From assembly GCA_947258545.1 (NCBI GenBank), contig CAMYJI010000025.1, forward strand, positions 1-35,840: a stretch of DNA of 35,840 bases, given 5' to 3'. How positions within the stretch are numbered: position 1 is the stretch's first letter; the number at the start of each line of letters is the position of its first letter. The notes under the pieces are model-generated. The model made no database searches. It was not told where the DNA came from and was given only the letters and a program-made list of their open reading frames with translations. This DNA is from an uncultured Ectothiorhodospiraceae bacterium. GTDB taxonomy: Bacteria > Pseudomonadota > Gammaproteobacteria > UBA9214. This document shows positions 17,049 through 25,900 of this stretch, piece by piece. A program made the translations under genes and the position numbers.

Positions 17049-17444
17049 TTACTTTGATCGGGTAATCGCCGCTTTTTTCTCCTCGTATTCCTGCTTTTCG
17101 ATTTCTCCATTGGCATAGCGCTTGTCCAGTAATTCCAGGGCAGACTCAGAGCGCTCACCCCAATCCCGCTCTATGGTGTCACGGAATTCGGGACTACCCC
17201 TCCTCCTGCCACACCACATACAACCCATACCCCCTCTTCTCATCATGAAAATAAACATCACAATCATCATGACAAAAAACATGAGTGGAAATATCCACCA
17301 GAATGGGTGCCCATGCGCCTCGTGCCACCACGGCCATGAAGATTGCTGTGGCGTTACCTACTCTGCGGCGAATACGGGTAAGGTGAAAATAAAGTTGAGC
17401 AAGGCAAAATGGTAACGAGTCATTGTGCGTCTCATCGTGTACAT
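17049..17444 (-). pseudogene. SHOCT-domain membrane protein gene interrupted by an in-frame amber codon
   Basis: The longest uninterrupted part starts at ATG 17282 (77 residues: membrane helix MFFVMMIVMFIFMM, then the SHOCT domain ALELLDKRYANGEIEKQEYEEKK). The same frame, however, continues upstream through His/Trp-rich residues (WPWWHEAHGHPFWWIFPL, typical of these small membrane proteins) to a TAG at 17360-17358. Before that it runs in the same frame to an ATG at 17444 with an ideal ribosome binding site (GGAGG, 5 nt away) and a signal peptide (RYHFALLNFIFTLPVFAAE). So the natural gene is 17444-17049, about 130 residues, split by one stop codon. It may be a recent pseudogene, a read-through gene, a sequencing error, or be re-started at 17282. 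SHOCT domains are short C-terminal helices of unclear, possibly oligomerising, function. Confidence 0.75.
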
Positions 17445-17775
17445 GGTTACCTCCGTCAGTGACTGAGATAAACTATGGTCACCTTAAGCCTGAGTTAAAC
17501 AAACAAGACCTCACGTCCCGTCATCATGACTATTGATGGAAACTCCTGGTCTGCTACCTGATTACTTTCACAGCTCACTCCTCCTTCATCGAACAACTGC
17601 TATTGTTAAATATAGATTTACAGTGCGATAAATGCTGGCGTGATTATCAACCCGCATTATTTATTCGCTTATATTTGCGGATGCCGGTGGCATTTTATTG
17701 ACGGGATGGTAATCAATCACCTGCCAATCGATATGCCCAAAGACTTGTGGAGTTAAATTGAAACAGGAGGTGGCT
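17445..17775. other. Intergenic region between the SHOCT-domain gene and the GerW-like gene
   Basis: About 330 nt of AT-rich DNA that should hold the divergent promoters of the SHOCT-domain gene (minus) and the GerW/DUF2953 operon (plus). I found no clear -35/-10 pair and no ORF. Confidence 0.4.
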
Positions 17776-18123
17776 ATGGAAGACATCGAGAAACTGTTCG
17801 ATAAGGCTGTTGGCGAAATTGAACGCATGCTCAACACCAAGACGGTCGTTGGTGATCCCATCACAGTCGAAGGCACTACCCTGATTCCTCTAGTCAGTGT
17901 CGGATTCGGGTTTGGCGTCGGCGGCGGCCAGGGTACGGAGCCGAAAAAAGGCAGCGGTCGAGGTGGTGGTACCGGTGGCGGCGGGGGCGTAAAACCGGTA
18001 GCCCTTATCATTATCAATGAAGACGGTGTTCGGGTCGAACCGATCAAGTCCGGTACGGCATCGGTATTGGAGAAGGTTGCCGAAACGATTGGCAAGACTG
18101 CATCCGCAAAAGCGACAGATTAA
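17776..18123 (+). CDS. GerW/YtfJ-family protein
   Basis: 115 residues from the ATG at 17776, chosen for GGAGG at 17766-17770. The N-terminal helix MEDIEKLFDKAVGEIERML, the strand TLIPLVSVGFGFGVGGG, a Gly-rich loop (about 55-75) and PVALIIINEDGVRVEPI are the marks of the GerW/YtfJ family (Spore_YtfJ). In Bacillus the family member is a spore-germination protein. Homologues occur in many non-sporulating bacteria, and nothing here suggests sporulation. It is followed 15 nt later by a DUF2953 gene, the same pairing as ytfI/ytfJ of Bacillus, so the two probably act together. Biochemical function unknown. Confidence 0.9.
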   Translation: MEDIEKLFDKAVGEIERMLNTKTVVGDPITVEGTTLIPLVSVGFGFGVGGGQGTEPKKGSGRGGGTGGGGGVKPVALIIINEDGVRVEPIKSGTASVLEKVAETIGKTASAKATD

Positions 18124-18138
18124 CAGGCTATATGTTCA

Positions 18139-18729
18139 ATGCTGACCGGAGTGGTGACATTCCTGCTGTTGATAATCGCCTTGTTGGCGGTACCTGTTAC
18201 GTTGACGTTCCAGATGTCCTGGCAGCAGGTGCTCCAGGGTGATATTAAATTGCTCTGGTTGTTTGGCCTCGTCCGTATACGGCTTCCCTCCTTCAAGCCA
18301 GAGTCATCCATCCCGGAAGGCGATGAACAGGCAAAAATAATCAGCCGCTTTGAGCGTTCATCCGGTAATAAGCTGAATGGCTTTGCCGTTGTCCGGCAAA
18401 AATCATTTCGCAGAAGGATTATCAGATTTATCAGGGATTGTTGGCAGGCTATTCATAAGAGAGACGTAAGTTTACGTATTCGTATCGGTCTGGGAGATCC
18501 GGCTGATACGGGGCAATTATGGGCCGTTGTTGGACCAGTGGCAGGCATTCTCTCCACTGCCAAGGAAGCGTCTATCGAAATCGTACCGGAATTCCTCGAT
18601 GAGACCTTTGAACTGGACAGCAGTGGAAACGTTCGGCTAATTCCATTGCAAATGATCTATCTCACTGCTGGATTGCTGCTGTCACCACCGGTTTGGCAAG
18701 GGATAAGGCAAATGCGTGCAGTCGATTAG
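18139..18729 (+). CDS. DUF2953 (YtfI-like) membrane-associated protein
   Basis: 196 residues. Seen: an N-terminal membrane helix (LTGVVTFLLLIIALLAVPVTLTF), a beta-rich start with DIKLLWLFGLVRIRL, a basic central part (about 85-110, QKSFRRRIIRFIRD), the core RIRIGLGDPADTGQLWAVVGPVAGIL and EIVPEFLDETFELDSSGNVR in which DUF2953 proteins are conserved, and a C-terminal hydrophobic helix. The gene is 15 nt behind the GerW-like gene and is clearly the second gene of its operon. The pair is conserved across distant phyla; the role is unknown. Confidence 0.8.
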   Translation: MLTGVVTFLLLIIALLAVPVTLTFQMSWQQVLQGDIKLLWLFGLVRIRLPSFKPESSIPEGDEQAKIISRFERSSGNKLNGFAVVRQKSFRRRIIRFIRDCWQAIHKRDVSLRIRIGLGDPADTGQLWAVVGPVAGILSTAKEASIEIVPEFLDETFELDSSGNVRLIPLQMIYLTAGLLLSPPVWQGIRQMRAVD

Positions 18730-18731
18730 AA

Positions 18732-19037
18732 ATGGGTACATTGCGCGCCAGGGTAATATTCAAAGACTCCGGACTCATGCTCATTGCGATAGAGTCTGTC
18801 GATTTTCGATATAGCAATACGGACACAGTCTGCCGACTCTACGGGAATATAGAACCGACTGCAGTTATCGTGTGCGGTCCGGGTGTAACCTACGCACTTG
18901 ATATGGAGGCAAAGCCAGCCGCCCTTGACCAACTGAGACAGGATATCCCTGGGCTGGACACCCTTATTGCAGTATTTGGAAAGACTCCCGCAAACGCAGA
19001 AAAACGCAGTAAATATTCGTCGAGAAAGCAGAGCTAA
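18732..19037 (+). CDS. Small hypothetical protein behind the GerW/DUF2953 pair
   Basis: 101 residues from the ATG at 18732, only 2 nt after the DUF2953 stop, with no visible ribosome binding site, so translation would depend on coupling. Composition is protein-like (strand-helix alternation; LYGNIEPTAVIVCGPGVTYA, then DQLRQDIPGLDTLIAVFGK) with no signal peptide or TM helix. I do not recognise the family. It ends 22 nt before repeat copy 1, so its C-terminal residues lie at the edge of the accessory region. A TTG at 18693 overlapping the previous gene is an alternative start. Confidence 0.5.
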   Translation: MGTLRARVIFKDSGLMLIAIESVDFRYSNTDTVCRLYGNIEPTAVIVCGPGVTYALDMEAKPAALDQLRQDIPGLDTLIAVFGKTPANAEKRSKYSSRKQS

Positions 19038-19057
19038 CGAGCTGTATAAAAAGATAA

Positions 19058-19216
<159 letters not shown>

Positions 19217-19258
19217 TAAAACCGGCACAACACCGAGTCAGGTCATTTTTCGCAAGGC

Positions 19259-19288
19259 TTGCATATGGTCCTTTATAAGGACTATATT
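19259..19288 (+). promoter_or_regulatory. Promoter with operator of the Phd/ParE-type toxin-antitoxin operon
   Basis: TTGCAT (19259-19264), 18-nt spacer, TATATT (19283-19288). A perfect palindrome GTCCTT-TAT-AAGGAC (19268-19282) fills the spacer, where a bound antitoxin or toxin-antitoxin complex would block RNA polymerase. This is the usual autoregulation layout of type II toxin-antitoxin operons. Confidence 0.65.
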
Positions 19289-19317
19289 TAGCACTATATA
19301 TGGAAAAGGTGTATGCC

Positions 19318-19593
19318 ATGAAACCATCCACACAAATCAAGCCCATCAGTTATCTCAAGGCCCATACAGCAGAGGTCATTCGCGAACTCGACGAGCAGCG
19401 CGAGGCGCTGATCATCACACAAAACGGTGAAGCCAGGGCTGTCATGCAGGATGTGCACAGCTATGAGCAAACCCAGGAAACCCTGGCGTTACTGAAAATC
19501 CTCGCACTTGGCACCCGTCAGATCGAGGCCGGCAAGGTCAAGTCAGCCGGTACCGTACTGAAGCAGATTCGACGCAAACGGGAGACCCGTTGA
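19318..19593 (+). CDS. Phd/YefM-family antitoxin
   Basis: 91 residues from the ATG at 19318 (AAGG upstream); an in-frame ATG at 19300 would add six residues. The N-terminal part (IKPISYLKAHTAEVIREL, then REALIITQNGEARAVMQD) is the Phd/YefM DNA-binding fold, and the C-terminal third is a charged helix of the kind that wraps the toxin. It neutralises the RelE/ParE-like toxin encoded directly behind it (the stop codon abuts the toxin ATG) and should repress its own promoter through the palindrome upstream. It is the first gene in module 1, right after repeat copy 1. Confidence 0.9.
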   Translation: MKPSTQIKPISYLKAHTAEVIRELDEQREALIITQNGEARAVMQDVHSYEQTQETLALLKILALGTRQIEAGKVKSAGTVLKQIRRKRETR

Positions 19594-19920
19594 ATGCCAT
19601 ACAGGGTTCTCCTCACACAGGATGCCGAGAACGACCTTGAGGAACTGGACGCCTGGATTGCGACACACGACTCCCCGGAGCGTGCTGATTACGTACTTGA
19701 CAGAATCGGGGAAGTTTTCCAGAAGCTAACCGAACTGCCCGAGCGCGGCACACATCCAAAAGAACTGTCAGCCCTGGGCATTCGCGAATTCCGGGAAGTC
19801 TTCTTCAAACCCTACCGGATTATCTACCGGGTCGAACGCCGCACCGTGTACGTCTACCTCATCGCCGATGGCCGACGCGACATGCAAACACTACTCAGTC
19901 GCCGCTTGCTAACTGATTGA
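19594..19920 (+). CDS. RelE/ParE-superfamily toxin
   Basis: 108 residues with the RelE/ParE fold signature: [20 protein letters not shown], a helical hairpin, [42 protein letters not shown]. The sequence is nearest to the ParE/YoeB-like branch. Some members cut mRNA on the ribosome and others poison DNA gyrase; the sequence alone does not settle which. It is translated directly behind the antitoxin, without a gap. The following SEC-C gene starts 11 nt after it, so all three are likely one transcript. Confidence 0.9.
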   Translation: MPYRVLLTQDAENDLEELDAWIATHDSPERADYVLDRIGEVFQKLTELPERGTHPKELSALGIREFREVFFKPYRIIYRVERRTVYVYLIADGRRDMQTLLSRRLLTD

Positions 19921-19931
19921 GTGGCGACCTG

Positions 19932-21290
19932 ATGGCAACCGCCGAGGACCGAATCCAGTTCCTGCTGGAACTCGGCGAGACCGACCAGCATGGTGACTGG
20001 CCAGACTACCTGCAATATAGCTTTACTGAGGCGGATATTCCCGCTCTGCTGGATCTGGTCGTGGACGAAACATTCGATCAGGCCAACAGTGAATCAAATG
20101 AGGTCTGGGCACCCCTCCACGCCTGGCGCGTCCTGGGGCAACTACGCAGCAGTCAGGCCATCATACCGTTGATCAACCAGTTCGACCGACTCTGCGAGGA
20201 CGACTGGGCGCTCCCGGAATTGTCCACCGTCATGGGCATGCTGGGTAAGCCGGCCATCGAACCGCTGGCTGCCTTCCTGAACGATCCTTACCATAAGGAA
20301 TTTGCCCGGGTGATGACCCTGGATGGTCTGGCCGAAATCGTGAAACATCTGCCCGCCTGCCGGGAACAGGTGATCCAGTGCTACCGGGATTACATGCACA
20401 ATCCGGATGAATCGGCGTATGTACTCAACGGCCTGCTCATCGGCCACCTGCTGGACCTTGATGCAACCGAGGCCATCGATGATATCCGGCAATTCTTTGC
20501 CCGCGACTGCGTGGATATCACCTGCGCCGATGACCTGGAAGAAGTGGAAATTGAACTGGGATTCCGTCAGGAACGCACCACACCCAAACCGGACTATGCA
20601 AAACTGTATGGAATCGAGCCGCCGGACATATTGGAAAAGCCGGGCAGTAACGATGTCCTGGAGTTACTGAACTATTACCTGCTGCGATATGGACACGATG
20701 ACTCCATTCTGGACATTTCGGCACTGGATGGTTTCTTTGCCGCGCTGGCCTGTGCGCCGGATACGATCCTGCCCTCACGCTGGATACCTGCCATCTGGGG
20801 TAGTGAAAGCAATAGCCCTGCCTGGCCGGACGAGGAGGAATTGGGGAATTTCACGCGCGCCGTCTTCGCGCTTTACAACCAGGTGATGCAGGGTATGAAC
20901 GAGGATGTCTATGAAGCCCTGTTTCTCGAACACGAGGTTGACGGAAAGACCTACACCATTGTCGACGATTGGTGCGAAGGCTTCCTGCGCGGCCTGAACC
21001 TGTGGGGACCATTGAGCAATGATGATGCCGCCGTAACCGAAGAATGCATCCAGCCGGTCAGGTTGTTTGCAACGGAAGAAGGTTTCAGCCGGCTCGAAGC
21101 CATGCGCGACGACGAAATCGAAGCGCAGCAACAGCTAATCGAACCCTCCGTACGTCAGTTGTTCCGGCACTTCCTTGCTCAACGCAGACAAGCCACAGCT
21201 CCCTACATTCGGCAAGGCAATAAGGTCGGCCGCAACGACCCGTGTCCCTGCGGGAGCGGCAAAAAATACAAACACTGCTGCCTGCATTGA
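19932..21290 (+). CDS. UPF0149 (YecA-like) protein with HEAT-like N-terminus and SEC-C zinc motif
   Basis: 452 residues from the ATG at 19932 (a TTG at 19917 overlaps the toxin gene). Seen: an alpha-helical N-terminal half (about 1-190) with HEAT-like repeats ([32 protein letters not shown]), a UPF0149/YecA domain (about 235-400; [37 protein letters not shown]), and at the end the SEC-C metal-binding motif [16 protein letters not shown], as in SecA, where it binds zinc. YecA proteins associate with ribosomes or SecA in E. coli; here the target is unknown. Being third in a toxin-antitoxin operon suggests a chaperone- or ribosome-linked role in toxin control, but that is inference; it may equally be passenger cargo. 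Confidence 0.85.
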   Translation: MATAEDRIQFLLELGETDQHGDWPDYLQYSFTEADIPALLDLVVDETFDQANSESNEVWAPLHAWRVLGQLRSSQAIIPLINQFDRLCEDDWALPELSTVMGMLGKPAIEPLAAFLNDPYHKEFARVMTLDGLAEIVKHLPACREQVIQCYRDYMHNPDESAYVLNGLLIGHLLDLDATEAIDDIRQFFARDCVDITCADDLEEVEIELGFRQERTTPKPDYAKLYGIEPPDILEKPGSNDVLELLNYYLLRYGHDDSILDISALDGFFAALACAPDTILPSRWIPAIWGSESNSPAWPDEEELGNFTRAVFALYNQVMQGMNEDVYEALFLEHEVDGKTYTIVDDWCEGFLRGLNLWGPLSNDDAAVTEECIQPVRLFATEEGFSRLEAMRDDEIEAQQQLIEPSVRQLFRHFLAQRRQATAPYIRQGNKVGRNDPCPCGSGKKYKHCCLH

Positions 21291-21299
21291 TTCACCAGA

Positions 21300-21372
21300 G
21301 CACCTGTATTTTACGCAGGTGCGCTACCTGGCGTATAACACGTTGTTTTCATGATGAATAGAAATTCCAGTA
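21300..21372 (+). repeat. Partial left-flank repeat with hairpin, without tRNA core
   Basis: GCACCTG-(TATTTTAC)-GCAGGTGC forms a 7-bp hairpin, followed by GCTACCTGG, TAACACGTTGTTTTCATG and GAAATTCC. The same order of motifs recurs at 22227-22300 and 29690-29760, where it leads into the tRNA-Pro fragment; here the fragment is missing. It looks like the decayed end of another module, which would separate the Phd/ParE-SEC-C part from the HigBA part. Confidence 0.6.
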
Positions 21373-21448
21373 TCTCTCCTCAGGCGCTTCGGAAGCTGAT
21401 GTCACACGGTCCTTCTATTATCCGGAGTCCAAGCCCTGTTACTGCTTA

Positions 21449-21802
21449 CTAGGCAATGAGGCAGTCGTAGGGGATGTTCAGACCCTCATGCAGCTTTTTA
21501 ATCATGGACAGGGTGAGACTGCGCTTTTTGTTCAATATCTCCGAGACACGGGCACTTGTTCCTATATAGGGCTCAAGGTCCTTGCGTGACAGGTCTTTCT
21601 GCTCCATCAAAAACTTGATAGCTTCAATCGGGTCCGATGCGGGAATCGAGTAATGCTCATCCTCGTACTTCTCGACGAGTAACATGAGTACATCAAGTTC
21701 ATCGCCTTTCGGGGTATTCGGTTTGGAACCCCACAACTCATCAATGCGCGCCAGCGCACGTTCCAGTTCGCGATCACTTTTAATCGGTTTGAGCTTCATC
21801 AT
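21449..21802 (-). CDS. higA: HigA-type antitoxin with HTH domain
   Basis: 117 residues. The N-terminal part (KPIKSDRELERALARIDELW and KYEDEHYSIPASDPIEAIKFLMEQ) is the conserved region of HigA antitoxins that pair with the HigB_toxin family. The XRE-like helix-turn-helix follows (about 70-105; LSRKDLEPYIGTSARVSEILNKKRSLTLSMI). It binds HigB and represses the shared promoter. The gene is second in the operon, 5 nt behind the toxin; this toxin-first order is typical of higBA. Two adjacent ATG codons (21802 and 21799) are possible starts. Confidence 0.9.
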   Translation of the reverse strand: MMKLKPIKSDRELERALARIDELWGSKPNTPKGDELDVLMLLVEKYEDEHYSIPASDPIEAIKFLMEQKDLSRKDLEPYIGTSARVSEILNKKRSLTLSMIKKLHEGLNIPYDCLIA

Positions 21803-21807
21803 GCACC

Positions 21808-22113
21808 CTAGATATTCTCAATATCATCAATCTCGTCATACTGTCTGTGCGTCCCCACAAAGCGGATCAGCATGCCGTGGCGGATATAGTCCATCAACAC
21901 CACGATTCTGTACTTGTTGCCGCACAGGTTAAAAACCACCCGGTTATTCTTCAGAATACTCGCGGTGCGTATATCCGTCTTCAATTCATGCGGCGTACTC
22001 CATTGTGCGGCTGCACAATAGTTGTACCATTCCGTCATCTGCCGTTTGGCATCACGATAGGCCGGACTGCTCGACCAAAACTGCCGCAGCCTGGACTTCG
22101 CGATCACTCTCAT
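21808..22113 (-). CDS. higB: HigB-type mRNA interferase toxin
   Basis: 101 residues matching the HigB_toxin family: MRVIAKSRLRQFW at the start, AKRQMTEWYNYCAAAQWSTPHELK, the core SILKNNRVVFNLCGNKYRIVV and the end RFVGTHRQYDEID. HigB toxins cut mRNA at the ribosome and are held inactive by HigA, encoded immediately behind. Full length, with no damage seen. Two palindromes lie 18-56 nt upstream of its start, a fitting place for HigA control. The operon is on the minus strand, opposite to the rest of module 1. Confidence 0.92.
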   Translation of the reverse strand: MRVIAKSRLRQFWSSSPAYRDAKRQMTEWYNYCAAAQWSTPHELKTDIRTASILKNNRVVFNLCGNKYRIVVLMDYIRHGMLIRFVGTHRQYDEIDDIENI

Positions 22114-22130
22114 ATCGGCACTCTAGCATG

Positions 22131-22169
22131 CTCCCATTATGGGAGCAATCAATTCATCCCATTTTGGGA
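22131..22169 (-). promoter_or_regulatory. Paired palindromes upstream of higB, candidate HigA operators
   Basis: CTCCCAT-T-ATGGGAG (22131-22145) and TCCCA-TTT-TGGGA (22157-22169) share the half-site CCCA/TGGG and have centres 25 bp apart, about 2.5 helix turns, so two dimers could bind on one face. They sit 18 nt before the higB start, the right place for autorepression. Confidence 0.65.
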
Positions 22170-22226
22170 GTAAATATCAGGAACCTGATCAGTGAAAATC
22201 CACGATTATTGTTGCATAGCGTCCGA

Positions 22227-22515
<289 letters not shown>

Positions 22516-22561
22516 CTGTACCGAACAGTACAACCAGGCTGGCTTTTCCTGTCTCGATTTT

Positions 22562-22921
22562 TCAGTGCCTGTGAGCGCCAAACCCTGTCTGGCCGAGGAC
22601 AAGCAGCATGAGCAGATAGCACACAATCATCACTGTAAGTGAACTTCCGAGACTGATCCAGAAATTGATCCCGTGACTCAGGAAGACCGGCAGGCTGATA
22701 AAAAGTGACAGCGAGGGGAGCACAAGCCAGAGTATGCTCCTTGCCAGCAGCGCGACCCTTGCCGTGTCCTGAGTGTCTACATACAACCAGACCATCGCCA
22801 GCACGGATACCAGTGGCACGGACGCGACCAGTCCACCGATTAGGGTACTACGCTTGGCGATCTCGGCCGCAGCAATGATCAGGATCAGTGTGGTCAGCGT
22901 CTTCAATGCAAAATAGAACAT
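22562..22921 (-). CDS. DUF3147 family membrane protein
   Basis: 119 residues, nearly all hydrophobic with four predicted helices. The sequence LKTLTTLILIIAAAEIAKRS, LIGGLVASVPLVSVLAM and WLVLPSLSLFISLPVF is characteristic of DUF3147, small inner-membrane proteins of unknown function. The gene lies 51 nt behind the RND pump gene on the same strand and is probably the last gene of the efflux operon. DUF3147 genes are, to my knowledge, also found near metal-efflux genes elsewhere, but no role has been shown. Its end is 46 nt from repeat copy 2. Confidence 0.85.
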   Translation of the reverse strand: MFYFALKTLTTLILIIAAAEIAKRSTLIGGLVASVPLVSVLAMVWLYVDTQDTARVALLARSILWLVLPSLSLFISLPVFLSHGINFWISLGSSLTVMIVCYLLMLLVLGQTGFGAHRH

Positions 22922-22972
22922 AGGTTTTCCCCGGTTACGGCCTGATGAAGAAATCGATAGCGCAATCGCTGT

Positions 22973-25900
22973 TCATTCTGACCTCGTCACATTTCCTTGC
23001 TCACGGAATGTGCGGTTCACCGATCCAAACCTGAGATACAGCGCCGGCACCACGATCATGTTGAGCATCGTGGAACTCAGCAGGCCGAACAGGATGACTA
23101 CCGCCATCGGCGCCTGGATCTCCGAGCCGGGCTCGCCTGCACTCAGTGCGAGCGGAACCAGGGCAAGGCCCGCGGCCAGTGCGGTCATCAGGATAGGAAT
23201 AAGCCGCTCCATCGCGCCGCGCCGGACCGCGGCCAGTGCATCGCTGACAGCCTCGCTCGCCACGAGGTTCTGGATGTGCGCCACCATCATCACACCATTG
23301 CGTGTCGCGACACCAAACAAGGTGATAAAACCGATGATCGAGGCGACCGACAATATGCCATCCATGGCATACACACCGACAATGCCGCCGATGAGCGCCA
23401 GTGGCAGATTGAGCATGATCAGCAACGCATCGCGAGCGGAATGAAATGCAATAAACAACAGTAAGAAGATACCAACAATGACCACCGCACCGAGCACCAG
23501 CAGGGTGCGCGTGGCTGATTCGGCGCTTTCGAACTGACCACCGTATTCGACGTGATATCCACGGGGCAGGTCGATGTTGTCATCGATGCGCTGCCGGATA
23601 TCGTTGACTACGCTGTTGAGATCGCGCTCCGCGACATTAGCCATCACCACTATCTTGCGCTGCACATTCTCGCGGCTGATCGTGTTCGGTCCGAGGTCAT
23701 AGCGGATCTCCGCCAGGGCGTGCAGGGGCACCTGGGCGCCATCGCGGGTGGTGATCAGGGTCTCGCGAATGGCGTCGATGTCGGCCCGGGTCTTTTCATG
23801 GAACCGGACCACCAGGTCGAAGCTGGTCTGCCCTTCCAGAACCCGCGAGACCGTGGTACCAGACCAGGCCGTGCGGATCGCTTCGGCAATGTCCTCGATG
23901 TGCAAGCCGTAGCGGGCAATTGCAGCGCGGTCGAAATGAACCTGCAAAAAGGGGATATCCGCTTGCTGCTCGACGCTGATGTCAACAGCGCCGGACACCT
24001 CCTCCACCTCCGTCTTGAGCAGGTTCGCGATGCGCCGCAACTCGTACAGGTCGTGACCGAACAGCTTGACCGCGATGTTGGCGCGGGTACCGGAAAGCAT
24101 ATGGTCTATACGGTGAGAGATCGGCTGGCCGATCACGATGTTCATGCCGGGCAGCGCCGCCAGGTCACGCCGCAGGGCCGCCAGCAGTGCCTGCTTGCTG
24201 CGCTCAGCCATACGCAGAGTAACCTCCATCTCCGAGGCGTGGATACCCTGGGCATGGGGGTCCAGTTCCGCACGACCGGTACGGCGCGCCGTTGCGACCA
24301 CCTCGGGGTGCGCGAGCAGGATGTTCTCCACGCGCCGGCCCAGGGCGTCGGACTGTTCCAGTGAAGTGCCCGGCAGGGTTACCGCGCTCACGGTCAGACT
24401 GCCTTCGTTGAATTCCGGCAGGAAGGACTTGCCGGCCTGGCCGATGCCGTACAGCGCCGCGGCCAGGGCGACCGTGGCCAGTACGCTGACCGTCTTCCAG
24501 CGCTCGATCGTCAGGTTCAGCAGTTTCCCGTAAATGAATTTTAAACTGCGAGACAGACGTGACTCGTGCCCCGTGCGCACAGTGCGTGAACGTTTCAGCC
24601 ACCAGAAACTCAGCACCGGCGTGATCGTGATGGCGACCAGCAGCGAAGCGGCCAGCGAAACCACGTAGGCAAATCCCAGCGGCTGCATCAGGCGGCTTTC
24701 CACACCAGTGAGAAAGAACAGGGGCAGAAAGACCAGCATGATGATCAGGGTCGCGAACACGATGGAACCCTGGATCTCGCGAGTGGCGCCCAGCACGACG
24801 TCGAAGACGGAACGCTGCTGCCCCGCTTCACGGTGCGCGTTCTCACGCAGGCGCCGCACGATATTTTCCACGACGATGATGGCGTCGTCGACCAGGGCGC
24901 CCAGCGCGATTGCCATGCCGCCCAGGGTCATGGTGTTGATAGTGCCACCCGTGGCCTTCATTGCTAGAATGGCCACCACCAGTGACAGCGGGATAGCGAT
25001 CAGCGTAATCAGCGTTGAGCGCACGCTGACCAGAAACACGAAGACGATGGCGACGACCAGGATGGCGCCGTCACGCAGGGCTGCCATCAGGTTGTCGATG
25101 GACACGGAAATGAAATCCGCCTGGCGGAACAAGCGGGTGTCGATCTGCATGCCCTCGGGCAGGGAGGTCTGGATATCGGCCAGTACCGTATCCAGGCGCC
25201 GGGTCAGATCCAGCGTATTGGCCGTCGGCTGCTTCTGGATGCCGATAATGACCGCTTCCCTGCCGTTGTAGCCAGCCGTGCCGCGTCTCGGTGCCGGGCC
25301 GACCTTGATCTCACCCAATTGCCGGACCAGGACCGGCAACCCGTCGCGCTGCAGGACCAGTGTCTCGCCGATATCCGCCGCGTTCGTCACGCGGCCCTCG
25401 CCGTGGATCAGGACTTCCTGCCCACCGTCCAGATAAAAGCCAGCAGAGACGTTGTGATTGGTCCTGGCGACGGCATCGATGACCTGGTCCACGGACACCT
25501 CGTAGGCCGCCATGCGTACCGGGTCCAGGATGACCTGGTATTGCTTGGTCTGACCACCGTTCGGGATGACCTCGGCAACGCCGGGCACCGCCAGCAGGCG
25601 CGGCCGCACCGACCAGTCGGCTGCGGTTTTCAGCGCCATCAGGTCATGCCTATCGGAATACAGGGCGATGAACAGGATCTCCCCCATGATGGAGGTAATG
25701 GGCGCAAGCACCGGCGTGGGCAGATCCTGCGGCAGTGAACTGCTGGCCAGCTGCAGCTTCTCGTTGACGATCTGCCGGGCCTGGTAGATGTCGCTACCCC
25801 ACTCGAACTCGACCCAGATCACGGCAATGCCGATGCCGGTGGAGGAGCGTACCCGGCGCACACCGGACGCACCGTTCAGGGCCGATTCGATCGGTCGCGT

